Below are positions 1-8,001 of a DNA stretch of 64,000 bases, in pieces. The position numbers were made by a program, and so were the translations under genes. The notes below the pieces were generated by a model, which saw only the letters and a list, made by a program, of their open reading frames with translations, was not told the DNA's origin and did not search any database. The stretch is from Ureibacillus sp. (GTDB taxonomy: Bacteria > Bacillota > Bacilli > Bacillales_A > Planococcaceae): contig JAPSJC010000002.1 in assembly GCA_031178355.1 (NCBI GenBank), positions 1-64,000 of the forward strand. Reading direction: 5' to 3'. How positions within the stretch are numbered: the first letter of the stretch is position 1; every line of letters starts with the position of its first letter.

Positions 1-86
1 AGCAAGCTCCCATCAGTCCGCTCGACTTGCATGTATTAGGCACGCCGCCAGCGTTCGTCCTGAGCCAGGATCAAACTCTCCATAAA
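1..86 (-). rRNA. 16S ribosomal RNA, 5' end only
   Basis: Read on the minus strand, the first 86 bases give the conserved start of bacterial 16S rRNA: GAGAGTTTGATCCTGGCTCA, followed by the GAACGCTGGCGGCGTGCC block. The mature 5' end is placed at about 86 by comparison with Bacillus 16S. The rest of the gene lies left of the window. The tRNA genes to its right are transcribed into it, so this is a tRNA-led rrn operon. Confidence 0.97.
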
Positions 87-208
87 ATGTAGAATCTGAG
101 TTTAGCTCAAATTTTTGCTGGCATCAATTGATGTCCAAAATTGTGTTTCTATAATAGAAACGTTTAATTCATTAACGTTTTGTTGTTCAGTTTTCAAGGT
201 TCATGGTT
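87..208 (-). other. rRNA operon leader between tRNA-Gly and 16S
   Basis: A 122-base spacer read leftwards. It contains CCTTGAAAACTGAAC, a sequence typical of Bacillales rrn spacers that takes part in the 16S processing stem and antitermination region, and a small perfect inverted repeat GTTTCTATTATAGAAAC at about 149-165. I see no consensus promoter here, so 16S is expected to be transcribed from the promoter at 516-543. Confidence 0.6.
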
Positions 209-282
209 TGGAGCGGGTGATGAGAATCGAACTCACGACATCAGCTTGGAAGGCTGAGGTTTTACCATTAAACTACACCCGC
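209..282 (-). tRNA. tRNA-Gly (anticodon UCC)
   Basis: A 74-base cloverleaf on the minus strand with CCA encoded. The acceptor arm is GCGGGTG, the T arm carries GTTCGATTC, and the anticodon loop reads TTCCAAG. It is the last tRNA before 16S in the leftward cluster. Confidence 0.96.
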
Positions 283-307
283 ATAAAAGGTTATTATATT
301 TCTATAT

Positions 308-384
<77 letters not shown>

Positions 385-402
385 TAATCTAGATGTACTT
401 CT

Positions 403-488
<86 letters not shown>

Positions 489-515
489 ATGTTGAATTTA
501 TTAGAGACTTTTCTA

Positions 516-543
516 ATTATACATCATTCAACGCATTTGTCAA
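516..543 (-). promoter_or_regulatory. Internal rrn promoter ahead of tRNA-Leu
   Basis: On the minus strand: TTGACA, 16 bases, TATAAT, both boxes perfect. It lies in the 65-base gap between tRNA-Lys and tRNA-Leu, and the predicted start is about 20 bases before the tRNA-Leu 5' end. It should drive tRNA-Leu, tRNA-Arg, tRNA-Gly and the rRNA genes. Confidence 0.85.
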
Positions 544-553
544 GCGAAAATGA

Positions 554-625
554 TGAGCCATGAAGGACTTGAACCTTCGACCCTCTGATTAAAAGTCAGA
601 TGCTCTACCACTGAGCTAATGGCTC
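554..625 (-). tRNA. tRNA-Lys (anticodon UUU), CCA not encoded
   Basis: A minus-strand cloverleaf: acceptor GAGCCAT paired with ATGGCTC, anticodon loop CTTTTAA. After the discriminator A the DNA reads TCA rather than CCA, so the 3' end needs the CCA-adding enzyme. The other seven tRNAs here encode CCA. It is the last tRNA before the internal promoter. Confidence 0.95.
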
Positions 626-633
626 GTAACAAT

Positions 634-708
634 TGGCTGGGGTACCTGGATTCGAACCAGGGCATGACGGAATCAAAATCCGTTGCCTTACCGCTTGGCT
701 ATACCCCA
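634..708 (-). tRNA. tRNA-Gln (anticodon UUG)
   Basis: A 75-base minus-strand cloverleaf with encoded CCA, acceptor TGGGGTA, anticodon loop TTTTGAT. It lies 4 bases from tRNA-Asp. Confidence 0.96.
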
Positions 709-712
709 ACAA

Positions 713-788
713 TGGCGGTCCCGACCGGGATCGAACCGGCGATCTCCTGCGTGACAGGCAGGCATGTTAACCGCTACACCACGGGACC
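713..788 (-). tRNA. tRNA-Asp (anticodon GUC)
   Basis: A 76-base minus-strand cloverleaf with encoded CCA, acceptor GGTCCCG, anticodon loop CTGTCAC. Confidence 0.96.
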
Positions 789-812
789 TTACATAATTAT
801 TTAAAATTCAAA

Positions 813-887
813 TGGTGACCCGTACGGGATTCGAACCCGTGTTACCGCCGTGAAAGGGCGGTGTCTTAACCACTTGACCAACGGGCC
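813..887 (-). tRNA. tRNA-Glu (anticodon UUC)
   Basis: A 75-base minus-strand cloverleaf with encoded CCA, acceptor GGCCCGT, anticodon loop CTTTCAC. It is one base from tRNA-Asn. Confidence 0.96.
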
Positions 888-888
888 A

Positions 889-963
889 TGGCTCCGAAGG
901 TAGGACTCGAACCTACGACCAATCGGTTAACAGCCGATTGCTCTACCACTGAGCTACTTCGGA
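889..963 (-). tRNA. tRNA-Asn (anticodon GUU)
   Basis: A 75-base minus-strand cloverleaf with encoded CCA, acceptor TCCGAAG, anticodon loop CTGTTAA. It is the first gene of the tRNA cluster, 32 bases from the -10 box of the promoter at 995-1023. Confidence 0.96.
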
Positions 964-994
964 AAATCTTCGACTTAACTTGTCGACTTTTACT

Positions 995-1023
995 ATTATA
1001 AAGAGTGTTAATGTTAAAGTCAA
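995..1023 (-). promoter_or_regulatory. Promoter of the tRNA cluster
   Basis: On the minus strand: TTGACT, 17 bases, TATAAT, a near-perfect SigA promoter reading into tRNA-Asn. The following leader contains the inverted repeat GTCGACAAGTTAAGTCGA. Confidence 0.85.
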
Positions 1024-1128
1024 CACTTTTTATTATAGTTTTTATTTTCTTTTTTATACAAATTATTTAGAACTTCTAAAGCTGTCTAAACAGCATAAAA
1101 TAATATACTATATCTTCATACTAATTGT

Positions 1129-1599
1129 CTACACTTTCCTACCTTTTTCTTTCAGAAGAAGATTACCATAACATTTACCACATTTATATTTATCAATATC
1201 TATTCTTCTTTTCCTATTGTAAAGTTGTTTACACTTCTCACATTCATATATATAAAGTACAGTACTTTTTCTTTTATTATTCTCTTCAATTGATGAGCAA
1301 AAACGTGGTGCACCCACTTTTTTAAGTAAAGATCGAAAATCTGCATCTCTATGCTTATAACCTTTACCTTGAAGATGTAGATGGTAATGGCAAAGTTCAT
1401 GTAGAATAATCCCTCGTAATTCTTCTTGGCCAAATATTTCATAAGATTTTTTATTAAATTCAATATTGTGGCTACTAAGCAAATATCTCCCACCAGTTGT
1501 ACGTAATCTTGAATTAAAATACGCCTTGTGAACAAAAGGCCGGTCAAAGTATTTTAATGAGAGTTCTTCTACACATAGCTGAAGTTCTAAATCTGTCAT
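1129..1599 (-). CDS. SprT-like zinc protein (YdcK/SprL family)
   Basis: A 156-residue protein with a metalloprotease-like HELCH motif at residues 67-71 and H83 as a likely third ligand. A C-terminal zinc ribbon follows with cysteine pairs at 120/123 and 140/143. This matches the SprT/YdcK family of Bacillales; the bacterial members have no firmly established substrate. The start is supported by GGGGGA eight bases upstream. It follows tex in the same direction, with a hairpin (1639-1660) between, and ends next to the tRNA cluster, the same arrangement as ydcK and trnS in B. subtilis. Confidence 0.9.
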   Translation of the reverse strand: MTDLELQLCVEELSLKYFDRPFVHKAYFNSRLRTTGGRYLLSSHNIEFNKKSYEIFGQEELRGIILHELCHYHLHLQGKGYKHRDADFRSLLKKVGAPRFCSSIEENNKRKSTVLYIYECEKCKQLYNRKRRIDIDKYKCGKCYGNLLLKEKGRKV

Positions 1600-1638
1600 T
1601 CTACCAATCCCCCAGTTAAGTATTTAAAACATAAAGTA

Positions 1639-1660
1639 GTGCACAGCTTAAACTGTGCAC
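1639..1660 (-). terminator. Hairpin between tex and the sprT-like gene
   Basis: A perfect stem GTGCACAG/CTGTGCAC with a 6-base loop, 17 bases after the tex stop. The bases after it on the minus strand are only moderately T-rich, so it may be a weak terminator that allows some read-through into the sprT-like gene. Confidence 0.4.
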
Positions 1661-1676
1661 CATTTTACTATTGTCT

Positions 1677-3860
1677 CTATTCAACTGTAGTAACCGCTTT
1701 TTCAGGTGGTATCATTGTTAAGGCGATTCTACCTTTTTCTATTTCTACTTTATCTACCCATACCGTTACAATGTCTCCTAAAGACACTACTTCAAGTGGA
1801 TGTTTTATTCGACGTTTTTGTAGTTTAGAAATATGAACTAAACCGTCTTGTTTAACTCCGATATCAACAAATGCTCCGAAGTCTACTACATTTCGTACAG
1901 TCCCTTGCATTTCCATTCCAACTTGCAAATCCTCCATCTTTAGTACATCTGTTTTTAACAATGGTTGTGGAAATGCGTCTCTAGGATCACGCGTTGGCTT
2001 CATTAATGTATCCACGATATCTTTTACTGTAATCTCGCCTACACCAAGTTGTGTACTTAATTGTTCTATCTTTACATTTTCTAATACCGCTTCACAAGAG
2101 CTTGTACCAACATCTTTCTTTGTTAGTCCAACTGCTTTCAATATTCCCTCAGCTAGTTCATAGCTTTCAGGATGGATTCCTGTTCCATCTAGCGGGTTTT
2201 TTGCATCTGGAATTCTTAAAAATCCGATTGCTTGTTCATACGTTTTCGCTCCTAGACGAGGTACTTTTTTGAGTTGTGTACGAGAAGTAAATTTACCTAT
2301 TTCCCCTCGTGCCGCCACGATATTTTCAGCAACTGTTTTGGATAACCCTGATACATATTGTAATAATGAAACAGACGCAGTATTCACATCTACCCCAACT
2401 TGGTTAACTGCTGTTTCAACGATAAATGTTAATGATTCAGCTAATTTCTTTTGTGATACATCGTGTTGATATTGTCCAACACCTACTGCTTTTGGTTCAA
2501 TCTTAACTAGTTCAGATAATGGATCTTGCAATCTACGAGCAATAGAAACAGCACTTCTTTGCTCTACTTGTAAATCCGGGAACTCCGCACGAGCAACTTC
2601 AGATGCAGAATATACCGATGCCCCCGCTTCGTTGACAATCACATACGAAGCTTCTTTGTCTGGTACTTCTTTTAAAACATCTGCAATAAATTGTTCTGTT
2701 TCACGAGAGGCTGTCCCATTCCCAATAGCAATAATGCTAATAGGGTACTTTTTAAGTATCGATTTAACAACAGATTTAGATTTTTCTATATCTGGTTTTG
2801 GGGGATGAGGATAAATTGCAGTAACCTCTAGCATTTTTCCGGTCTCATCTACTACAGCTAATTTACAACCCGTTCGAAAAGCAGGATCAACACCTAGCAC
2901 CATTCTTCCTCGAATAGGTGGTTGAAGTAATAAACTACGTAAGTTTTCGGAAAAAATATGAATAGCTTGAGCTTCTGCTTTTTCAGTTAATTCATTTCTT
3001 AGCTCTCGCTCAATAGAAGGTTGAATTAATCGCTTATATCCGTCTTCGATTGCTTCCTGAACATAGCTGATTGCTGGAGAATTTGTTTTAACCGGAATCC
3101 ATTCTTTAACCATAATTTGAAGAACACGGTCAGTTGGTACTTGGATTGCAACCTTTAGAATCTCTTCCTTTTCTCCTCGATTAATAGCTAATGTTCGATG
3201 CGGAACAATGTGTTTAATAGGCTCCTCGTATTCGTAATACATTTCAAACACTTGTTTCTCATCTTTTTCTGCATCTTTTAAGGAAGTTGTTATACGACCT
3301 TCCCTCCAAGAAAGTTGTCGAATTTTATCGCGAACAGTTGCATCGTCGGCAAACGTTTCAGCTAAAATATCTTTTGCACCTGCCATCGCTTCTTCTATAC
3401 TTGATACACCTTTATTTTCATCAAGAAACGGAGAGGCTAATATATCAATATCTTCAAGACTAAATTCGAGAAGTTTATTCGCTAAAGGCTCTAACCCTTT
3501 TTCTTTAGCAATTGTTGCCTTTGTTCTTCTTTTTTGTTTATATGGACGATATAAATCTTCAACTCGTTGAAGTATAGTAGCTTTTCGAATATCTGCGGCT
3601 AGCTCTTCTGTTAATTTGCCTTGTTCATCTATTAATCGAATTACCTCTTCTTTTCTTTGTTCAAGTTGTTGAATGTAATGATAACGGTCTTCAATAGATT
3701 TAATCTGTACTTCGTCTAATGAACCTGTTGCTTCTTTTCTATAGCGTGCAATAAATGGTACCGTATTACCATCTTCCAAAAGCTTGATAACCGATTCAAC
3801 TTGATGTGGTTTAACTTTTGCGTCTGAAGCTATCATTTGTAACATTTTTGTATCATTCAT
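1677..3860 (-). CDS. tex: Tex-family transcription accessory/RNA-binding protein
   Basis: About 727 residues, typical for Tex (YdcI in B. subtilis). In order it shows a helical N-terminal Tex domain, a YqgF-like nuclease fold in the middle (the VLGVDPAFRTGCK stretch), helix-hairpin-helix repeats, and a C-terminal S1 RNA-binding domain (GTVRNVVDFGAFVDIG ... DGLVHISKL). Tex binds nucleic acid; in several bacteria it influences transcription or toxin expression. The reading frame is open to 4019, but I place the start at the ATG at 3860, after AAAGGCAGTGGG, because the upstream part covers the sigB terminator hairpin and lacks similarity to Tex. It lies where rsbX would be in B. subtilis. Confidence 0.93.
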   Translation of the reverse strand: MNDTKMLQMIASDAKVKPHQVESVIKLLEDGNTVPFIARYRKEATGSLDEVQIKSIEDRYHYIQQLEQRKEEVIRLIDEQGKLTEELAADIRKATILQRVEDLYRPYKQKRRTKATIAKEKGLEPLANKLLEFSLEDIDILASPFLDENKGVSSIEEAMAGAKDILAETFADDATVRDKIRQLSWREGRITTSLKDAEKDEKQVFEMYYEYEEPIKHIVPHRTLAINRGEKEEILKVAIQVPTDRVLQIMVKEWIPVKTNSPAISYVQEAIEDGYKRLIQPSIERELRNELTEKAEAQAIHIFSENLRSLLLQPPIRGRMVLGVDPAFRTGCKLAVVDETGKMLEVTAIYPHPPKPDIEKSKSVVKSILKKYPISIIAIGNGTASRETEQFIADVLKEVPDKEASYVIVNEAGASVYSASEVARAEFPDLQVEQRSAVSIARRLQDPLSELVKIEPKAVGVGQYQHDVSQKKLAESLTFIVETAVNQVGVDVNTASVSLLQYVSGLSKTVAENIVAARGEIGKFTSRTQLKKVPRLGAKTYEQAIGFLRIPDAKNPLDGTGIHPESYELAEGILKAVGLTKKDVGTSSCEAVLENVKIEQLSTQLGVGEITVKDIVDTLMKPTRDPRDAFPQPLLKTDVLKMEDLQVGMEMQGTVRNVVDFGAFVDIGVKQDGLVHISKLQKRRIKHPLEVVSLGDIVTVWVDKVEIEKGRIALTMIPPEKAVTTVE

Positions 3861-3964
3861 TATCCCACTGCCTTTCAAAGTATATCGATTAATTTTAACA
3901 TTAACTATCCTCTTACTTCTAATATCATCCATATTAATAAAGGAAATTACTTGTATATTAGTAA

Positions 3965-4005
3965 GAAAAGGCTGTATTGAAAGAACAATACCTTTCAATT
4001 CAGCC
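3965..4005 (-). terminator. Terminator of the sigB operon
   Basis: On the minus strand a GGCTG.ATTGAAAG / CTTTCAAT.CAGCC stem with one mismatch and an 8-base loop, followed by TTTTCTT. It begins 17 bases after the sigB stop and lies inside the open frame upstream of tex, which argues against the longest tex start. Confidence 0.75.
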
Positions 4006-4021
4006 TCATTGTTTTTCATTA

Positions 4022-4798
4022 TTATACTCTGCCACCAGCAAAAGCCGCCTCTTGCAGCTTTTTTAACGCTTGTCTTTGAATTCTAGATACATGCATTTGC
4101 GAGATACCTAACATTTCGCCAACTTGTTTTTGACTCAATTGTTTAAAAAACGTAAGCTTAATAATTTCTTGCTCACGCGGTGATAACATGGTTAGCACAT
4201 CTGATAGTGCCATCCTGGAATTTATTAGTTCATAGCCTACTTCTTCTTCCCCAACTAAATCTAATAACGTAACTGAGCTTCCATCAAAATCAGATTCTAT
4301 GGATTTATCCATAGACAAAGCTTGATAACTTTTACTCATTTCCATCGCTTCCAAAACATCTTCCTCATCTACTTCTAAGTAAGTAGCGATTTCAGGTATT
4401 GAAGGGGAATGCTGTAGTTCATAAGTTAAGTAATCAACTGCAGATTTTATTTTAGGGGAAAGCTCTTTAATTCTTCTCGGTACGTGGACATCCCATGTTT
4501 TATCTCTTAAGAAGCGTTTAATTTCACCTATGATGGTTGGTATTGCAAACACTTCAAAGTTTCTACCTAGCAAAGGATCGTACCTTCGAATCGCCCCTAG
4601 TAACCCAATCATTCCAACTTGATATATATCATCAAAACTAGACTTTGTATGTGAATATTTTTTGGCTATTGATTCGACAAGGTATTCATATTGCAATACC
4701 AATTGTGTTTGAGCTTCTTCACAATTCAATTGTTGTGATTTTGCAAATAATGATAAGAGTTCATCTTCTGAGAGATTACGTCGAGAACGTTTGGACAT
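4022..4798 (-). CDS. sigB: RNA polymerase sigma factor SigB
   Basis: A 258-residue SigB/SigF-type sigma factor. Region 2 includes DIYQVGMIGLLGAIRRYDP (about 58-76), region 3 follows, and region 4 ends with the helix-turn-helix LSQKQVGEMLGISQMHVSR (about 218-236). It directs the general stress regulon and is held inactive by RsbW. The start overlaps the end of rsbW by 23 bases, so translation is coupled. A good terminator follows and tex comes next. No rsbX gene is present downstream, unlike B. subtilis. Confidence 0.96.
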   Translation of the reverse strand: MSKRSRRNLSEDELLSLFAKSQQLNCEEAQTQLVLQYEYLVESIAKKYSHTKSSFDDIYQVGMIGLLGAIRRYDPLLGRNFEVFAIPTIIGEIKRFLRDKTWDVHVPRRIKELSPKIKSAVDYLTYELQHSPSIPEIATYLEVDEEDVLEAMEMSKSYQALSMDKSIESDFDGSSVTLLDLVGEEEVGYELINSRMALSDVLTMLSPREQEIIKLTFFKQLSQKQVGEMLGISQMHVSRIQRQALKKLQEAAFAGGRV

Positions 4799-5246
4799 GA
4801 TCTTTCACCTGCTCTCTCTTGACAAACTTTGTCATGAAAACAGTTACTCCACCCTCGTTATTAACCTTAACCTCATCCATTAATGTCTCCATTAGAAATA
4901 AGCCAAGTCCACCTTCTCTTAATTGCGTAATACTATCACTCTGCTTATATGGGCCTATATTCATTTTAGTTTCTTCAATGTTAAAACTACTATTCCCGTA
5001 GTCAGAAACCATTATTTCAATTTTGTCGATATAAAGAGCACAGCCAATGACAATATCCCCATCATCACCTTCATATGCATGATGAACTATGTTTGTTACC
5101 GACTCACTTACTGCAATTTTAATATCTTCGATTTCGTCATATAAAAAGCCAACACGGGTAGCTAATCCCGATATCGCTAATCGGATAACACTTACATATT
5201 GTGGTTTAGCAGGAACTCTAAGTTCCACATAATCAAATGCCTTCAT
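4776..5246 (-). CDS. rsbW: Anti-sigma-B factor and serine kinase RsbW
   Basis: 156 residues with the GHKL kinase fold. The N box is ESVTNIVHHAYE (about 48-59) and the G2 box EGGLGLFLMETLMDEV (about 111-126). RsbW binds SigB, and it phosphorylates and so inactivates RsbV. It starts 4 bases after the rsbV stop and overlaps sigB, the standard rsbV-rsbW-sigB arrangement. Confidence 0.96.
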   Translation of the reverse strand: MKAFDYVELRVPAKPQYVSVIRLAISGLATRVGFLYDEIEDIKIAVSESVTNIVHHAYEGDDGDIVIGCALYIDKIEIMVSDYGNSSFNIEETKMNIGPYKQSDSITQLREGGLGLFLMETLMDEVKVNNEGGVTVFMTKFVKREQVKDHVQTFST

Positions 5247-5250
5247 AGCC

Positions 5251-5577
5251 TTATACCACCTTTACATCAGCTTCTATATTCATCAATTCACTTAAACCAG
5301 TAATAGCAAATAATCTCTTCAACCTATTAGATAAACCGACTAACTTCAAGTTACCATTTTGACGAGTTACCTTTTTATAAATAGCAACAATTACCCCTAG
5401 GCCTGTACTATCCATATAAACTACTTGAGATAATTCTAATTCTATAAATACATGAGGGTTAATTTCAATAGTATCCAACTGATCGCGCAATTTTGGTGCA
5501 GTAAATGTATCAACCTCTCCTTCAATAATTACCTTTAATTTGTTTTTCTCTTTGTGAAATAATACATTTAATTCCAT
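5251..5577 (-). CDS. rsbV: Anti-anti-sigma factor RsbV
   Basis: A 108-residue STAS-domain protein. The phosphorylation motif MDSTGLG is present with the target serine at residue 57 (Ser56 in B. subtilis). Dephosphorylated RsbV captures RsbW and frees SigB. GGAGGTG lies 9 bases before the ATG. A SigB-type promoter (5608-5633) lies just upstream, giving the positive feedback known from B. subtilis. Confidence 0.96.
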   Translation of the reverse strand: MELNVLFHKEKNKLKVIIEGEVDTFTAPKLRDQLDTIEINPHVFIELELSQVVYMDSTGLGVIVAIYKKVTRQNGNLKLVGLSNRLKRLFAITGLSELMNIEADVKVV

Positions 5578-5607
5578 ATTTAAGCACCTCCACTAGACTA
5601 TAATGCA

Positions 5608-5633
5608 GTTCCCGATTTTTTTATCTTTAAAAC
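5608..5633 (-). promoter_or_regulatory. SigB-dependent promoter of rsbV-rsbW-sigB
   Basis: On the minus strand: GTTTTAA, 13 bases, GGGAAC. The SigB consensus is GTTTAA-N12-14-GGGWAW. It sits in the 62-base gap between rsbU and rsbV, where B. subtilis also has its SigB autoregulatory promoter. Confidence 0.85.
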
Positions 5634-5639
5634 TATTAA

Positions 5640-6635
5640 TTACTTTTTAAGAATGACAATCGTAAAATCATCATTTAAGTTGTAATCTTGTATTCTTTGC
5701 AGTTCTGCATAAATTTTTTCACACATTTCTTGAGCTGAAAGGTGTCGAAGAGAAAATGCAATTTCTTTTAGCAAACTACGCGCTTCTATTACATCACAAT
5801 CCCTTATCTCTGTTACACCATCAGTAACTATCATAATAAAGTCATTCTCTTCTAGTTTTATATTAAACTGAGGATATTTTACTTCAGGCATAACCCCTAG
5901 CAATAAGCCCTTGCTCTCAAGATCAACATATGAACCAAATTTTGAACTAAAGTATAATGCAGGTTCATGTCCAGCAGAACTATATGTAAGGACACCTTTT
6001 TCAATATCATATCTACCATAAAAGGCTGACACAAACATCCCATCATCAACACTTTTTTCTATAATTCTATTTAATACATGCAATATATAAGATGGGTCAT
6101 AATTGCCATATTCCAAAGTCTCGAGTCCATTTTTCAACATTGACATACATAATGCTGCAGGTACACCTTTTCCTACTACGTCAGCAACTGCTACACTCAA
6201 GTAATTTTGCTCGTGATGTATAAATTGAACATAGTCTCCATTCATTTTCCGGATTGGTTTTGAAATCATACCAATATCTAATTTATTAAATTCTGGGATT
6301 GCTGTTTTCAACAGAATATTCTGAATCCTAGCTGCAATCTCCATCTCAATTCTTAACTCTTCTTTCTGTATAAGTAAGCTTTGATGTTCTCTAGTTTTCA
6401 AACCAAATTGAACCATGACCTCAATTAAGAAGTCATATGCATGCGATAACGTTTCCGGAAGATCTGAGTAAATATCTGCAACAGCTTTCCGATGGATATT
6501 AACTAAATCCTCAGGCGCTACATTTTTTTGTATTAATTGTCGAACATAGTTTTGACCGTTATATAAAGTTTGTTCTTCTCGATTTGTTATATATTCAGAC
6601 AAAATTTGTTTATAGTCGATTAATAATTGTTTCAT
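5640..6635 (-). CDS. rsbU: RsbU, PP2C-type phosphatase of phospho-RsbV
   Basis: 331 residues. The first 85 or so form the helical RsbT-binding domain, and the rest is a PPM/SpoIIE-type phosphatase with the metal-site motifs NGDY, ADVVGKG, DGVTE and NDDFT. RsbT binding to the N-terminal domain activates dephosphorylation of RsbV. AAGGTGG precedes the ATG, and rsbT ends 9 bases upstream. All phosphatase residues look intact even though the stressosome genes are missing. Confidence 0.95.
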   Translation of the reverse strand: MKQLLIDYKQILSEYITNREEQTLYNGQNYVRQLIQKNVAPEDLVNIHRKAVADIYSDLPETLSHAYDFLIEVMVQFGLKTREHQSLLIQKEELRIEMEIAARIQNILLKTAIPEFNKLDIGMISKPIRKMNGDYVQFIHHEQNYLSVAVADVVGKGVPAALCMSMLKNGLETLEYGNYDPSYILHVLNRIIEKSVDDGMFVSAFYGRYDIEKGVLTYSSAGHEPALYFSSKFGSYVDLESKGLLLGVMPEVKYPQFNIKLEENDFIMIVTDGVTEIRDCDVIEARSLLKEIAFSLRHLSAQEMCEKIYAELQRIQDYNLNDDFTIVILKK

Positions 6636-6644
6636 AGAACCACC

Positions 6645-7040
6645 TTATCTCAGCCATTTCTCCATATGTACTTTTGTACCTTTGCCTATATTCGATTCTA
6701 TCTCTAATGTATCCATTAGTCTCCTTACTCCAGGTATTCCTGCACCTAACCCTTTTGGGTTACTTTCATCTAATACACTTTTTATATCTACAATACCTGG
6801 TCCATTATCAATTGCTGTGATAGAAATACCTTTATTGACCTCACTTTTTATAATGTCTATTTTGATAAACCCAACGTGTGCATACATAATAATATTTTTT
6901 GCAATTTCACTAAATGCCGTTACAATTCTTGCTTGGTCAACTGTATCAAAACCAATGGATTTCGCTGTCTCACGGACAATTTGACGTGCAGTTATAATAT
7001 CCCATTCTGTATTTATAGTAACTTCGAGCTTATCGTTCAC
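6645..7040 (-). CDS. rsbT: RsbT, serine kinase and activator of RsbU
   Basis: 131 residues of the GHKL kinase fold, close to B. subtilis RsbT over its length: N box FSEIAKNIIMYA, then DNGPGI and KGLGAGIPGVRRLMD. The start is GTG with GGAGG 7 bases upstream. Normally rsbT follows rsbR and rsbS, whose products hold RsbT in the stressosome. Here rsbT is the first gene of the operon: only 188 bases separate it from mazF, and they hold a terminator and no reading frame. Confidence 0.93.
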   Translation of the reverse strand: MNDKLEVTINTEWDIITARQIVRETAKSIGFDTVDQARIVTAFSEIAKNIIMYAHVGFIKIDIIKSEVNKGISITAIDNGPGIVDIKSVLDESNPKGLGAGIPGVRRLMDTLEIESNIGKGTKVHMEKWLR

Positions 7041-7175
7041 GACTGCACCTCCAAATATGTAAATCTATCATTCTACAAATTTGATAATCTATCCCAATAT
7101 ATGTTATCGGATTTTCTTAAAATTTGTAAATAGATATTTTATACTGGTGATATTTTCCTATCTCAGTCGCAATAA

Positions 7176-7217
7176 ATTAAAAAAGCATTGAAAACAATAT
7201 AGTTTTCAATGCTTTTA
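7176..7217 (-). terminator. Terminator after mazF
   Basis: A perfect 15-bp stem AAAAGCATTGAAAAC / GTTTTCAATGCTTTT with a 6-base loop, followed on the minus strand by TTAATTT. It separates the alr-mazEF side from the rsbT operon, so rsbT needs its own promoter in 7041-7175. I see TTTACA-N17-ATAACA there as only a weak candidate. Confidence 0.85.
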
Positions 7218-7228
7218 TTATTATGTAT

Positions 7229-7579
7229 TCAAAATTTCATTAACCCAAGACTAATTTCAAGTGCTTCATCCACTTTATCCATTAGTTCGTCATCTAATTG
7301 AGTTATACGATCGGTTAATCTAGATTTATCTATAGTGCGCAACTGTTCAAGCAAAATTACCGAATTTCTTTCAAACCCATACTTTTTAGCATCAATTTCA
7401 ACATGGGTTGGTAATTTTGCTTTTTGTATTTGCGCAGTAATCGCAGCGATGATTACTGTAGGACTAAATCGATTCCCAATATCGTTTTGAATAATTAGAA
7501 CAGGTCTGGTTCCACCCTGTTCTGATCCTACCACCGGGGATAGATCAGCAAAAAAAACGTCCCCTCGTTTTACAATCAA
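7229..7579 (-). CDS. mazF: Endoribonuclease toxin MazF (NdoA/EndoA)
   Basis: 116 residues, with the MazF/PemK start [19 protein letters not shown] (residues 5-23) and catalytic Arg/Thr in GGTRPV. It is nearly identical in layout to B. subtilis NdoA, which cleaves RNA at UACAU. It starts 4 bases after mazE, and the pair lies between alr and the rsb operon as in Bacillus. Confidence 0.97.
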   Translation of the reverse strand: MIVKRGDVFFADLSPVVGSEQGGTRPVLIIQNDIGNRFSPTVIIAAITAQIQKAKLPTHVEIDAKKYGFERNSVILLEQLRTIDKSRLTDRITQLDDELMDKVDEALEISLGLMKF

Positions 7580-7583
7580 ACTA

Positions 7584-7871
7584 TCATCCCCCGCTTACGA
7601 GACGCTCCACCGTATGCTCTGCTTCATATTCAGCATGCAGACATTCACTACTAATTGATAAATTGATTTGTGACATTTCTACATAGCCTTTCATTAAAGC
7701 TTCCCGTATTTGATTTGGTTGCTTGTGCGTTGATAGTCTACGAGTAGCAATGACGATATATTCATCTTTGCGCGTAGACTTTTGCTCAAGTGTATTTAAA
7801 TCCATAAACATTTCTTGAGGAAAAGAAAGTTTTACTTCCTTTGTCACCTCATCAACTTTTTTCGCGTACAA
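7584..7871 (-). CDS. mazE: Antitoxin MazE (NdoAI/EndoAI)
   Basis: 95 residues from a TTG start. The N-terminal half is a ribbon-helix-helix DNA-binding region; the C-terminal half ([17 protein letters not shown] ... [11 protein letters not shown]) matches B. subtilis EndoAI, which wraps MazF. The frame is open to a GTG at 7886, but that GTG is part of the ribosome binding site GTGGAGGTG, and GGAGG lies 8 bases before the TTG at 7871, so I choose TTG. Confidence 0.9.
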   Translation of the reverse strand: MYAKKVDEVTKEVKLSFPQEMFMDLNTLEQKSTRKDEYIVIATRRLSTHKQPNQIREALMKGYVEMSQINLSISSECLHAEYEAEHTVERLVSGG

Positions 7872-7911
7872 AACAAGCACCTCCACAAAAACCGTACCAA
7901 TTCTTCTACTT

Positions 7912-7939
7912 ATTCTATCACCTGAAATGGTAGTTGAAA
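7912..7939 (-). promoter_or_regulatory. Candidate mazEF promoter
   Basis: On the minus strand: TTTCAA, 16 bases, TAGAAT, preceded by TGA as an extended -10. It lies about 40 bases upstream of the mazE start, in the gap after alr. Confidence 0.5.
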
Positions 7940-8001
7940 AGACAAGATATTTTAAAATACGACAATACTTGTAATTATAGTGGTTTTTGTTGAGATTTTT
8001 G

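Noticed and set aside
3861..4019. Extended N-terminus of Tex in the open frame
   Set aside because: The stretch contains the sigB terminator hairpin, and a better start with family similarity is at 3860.
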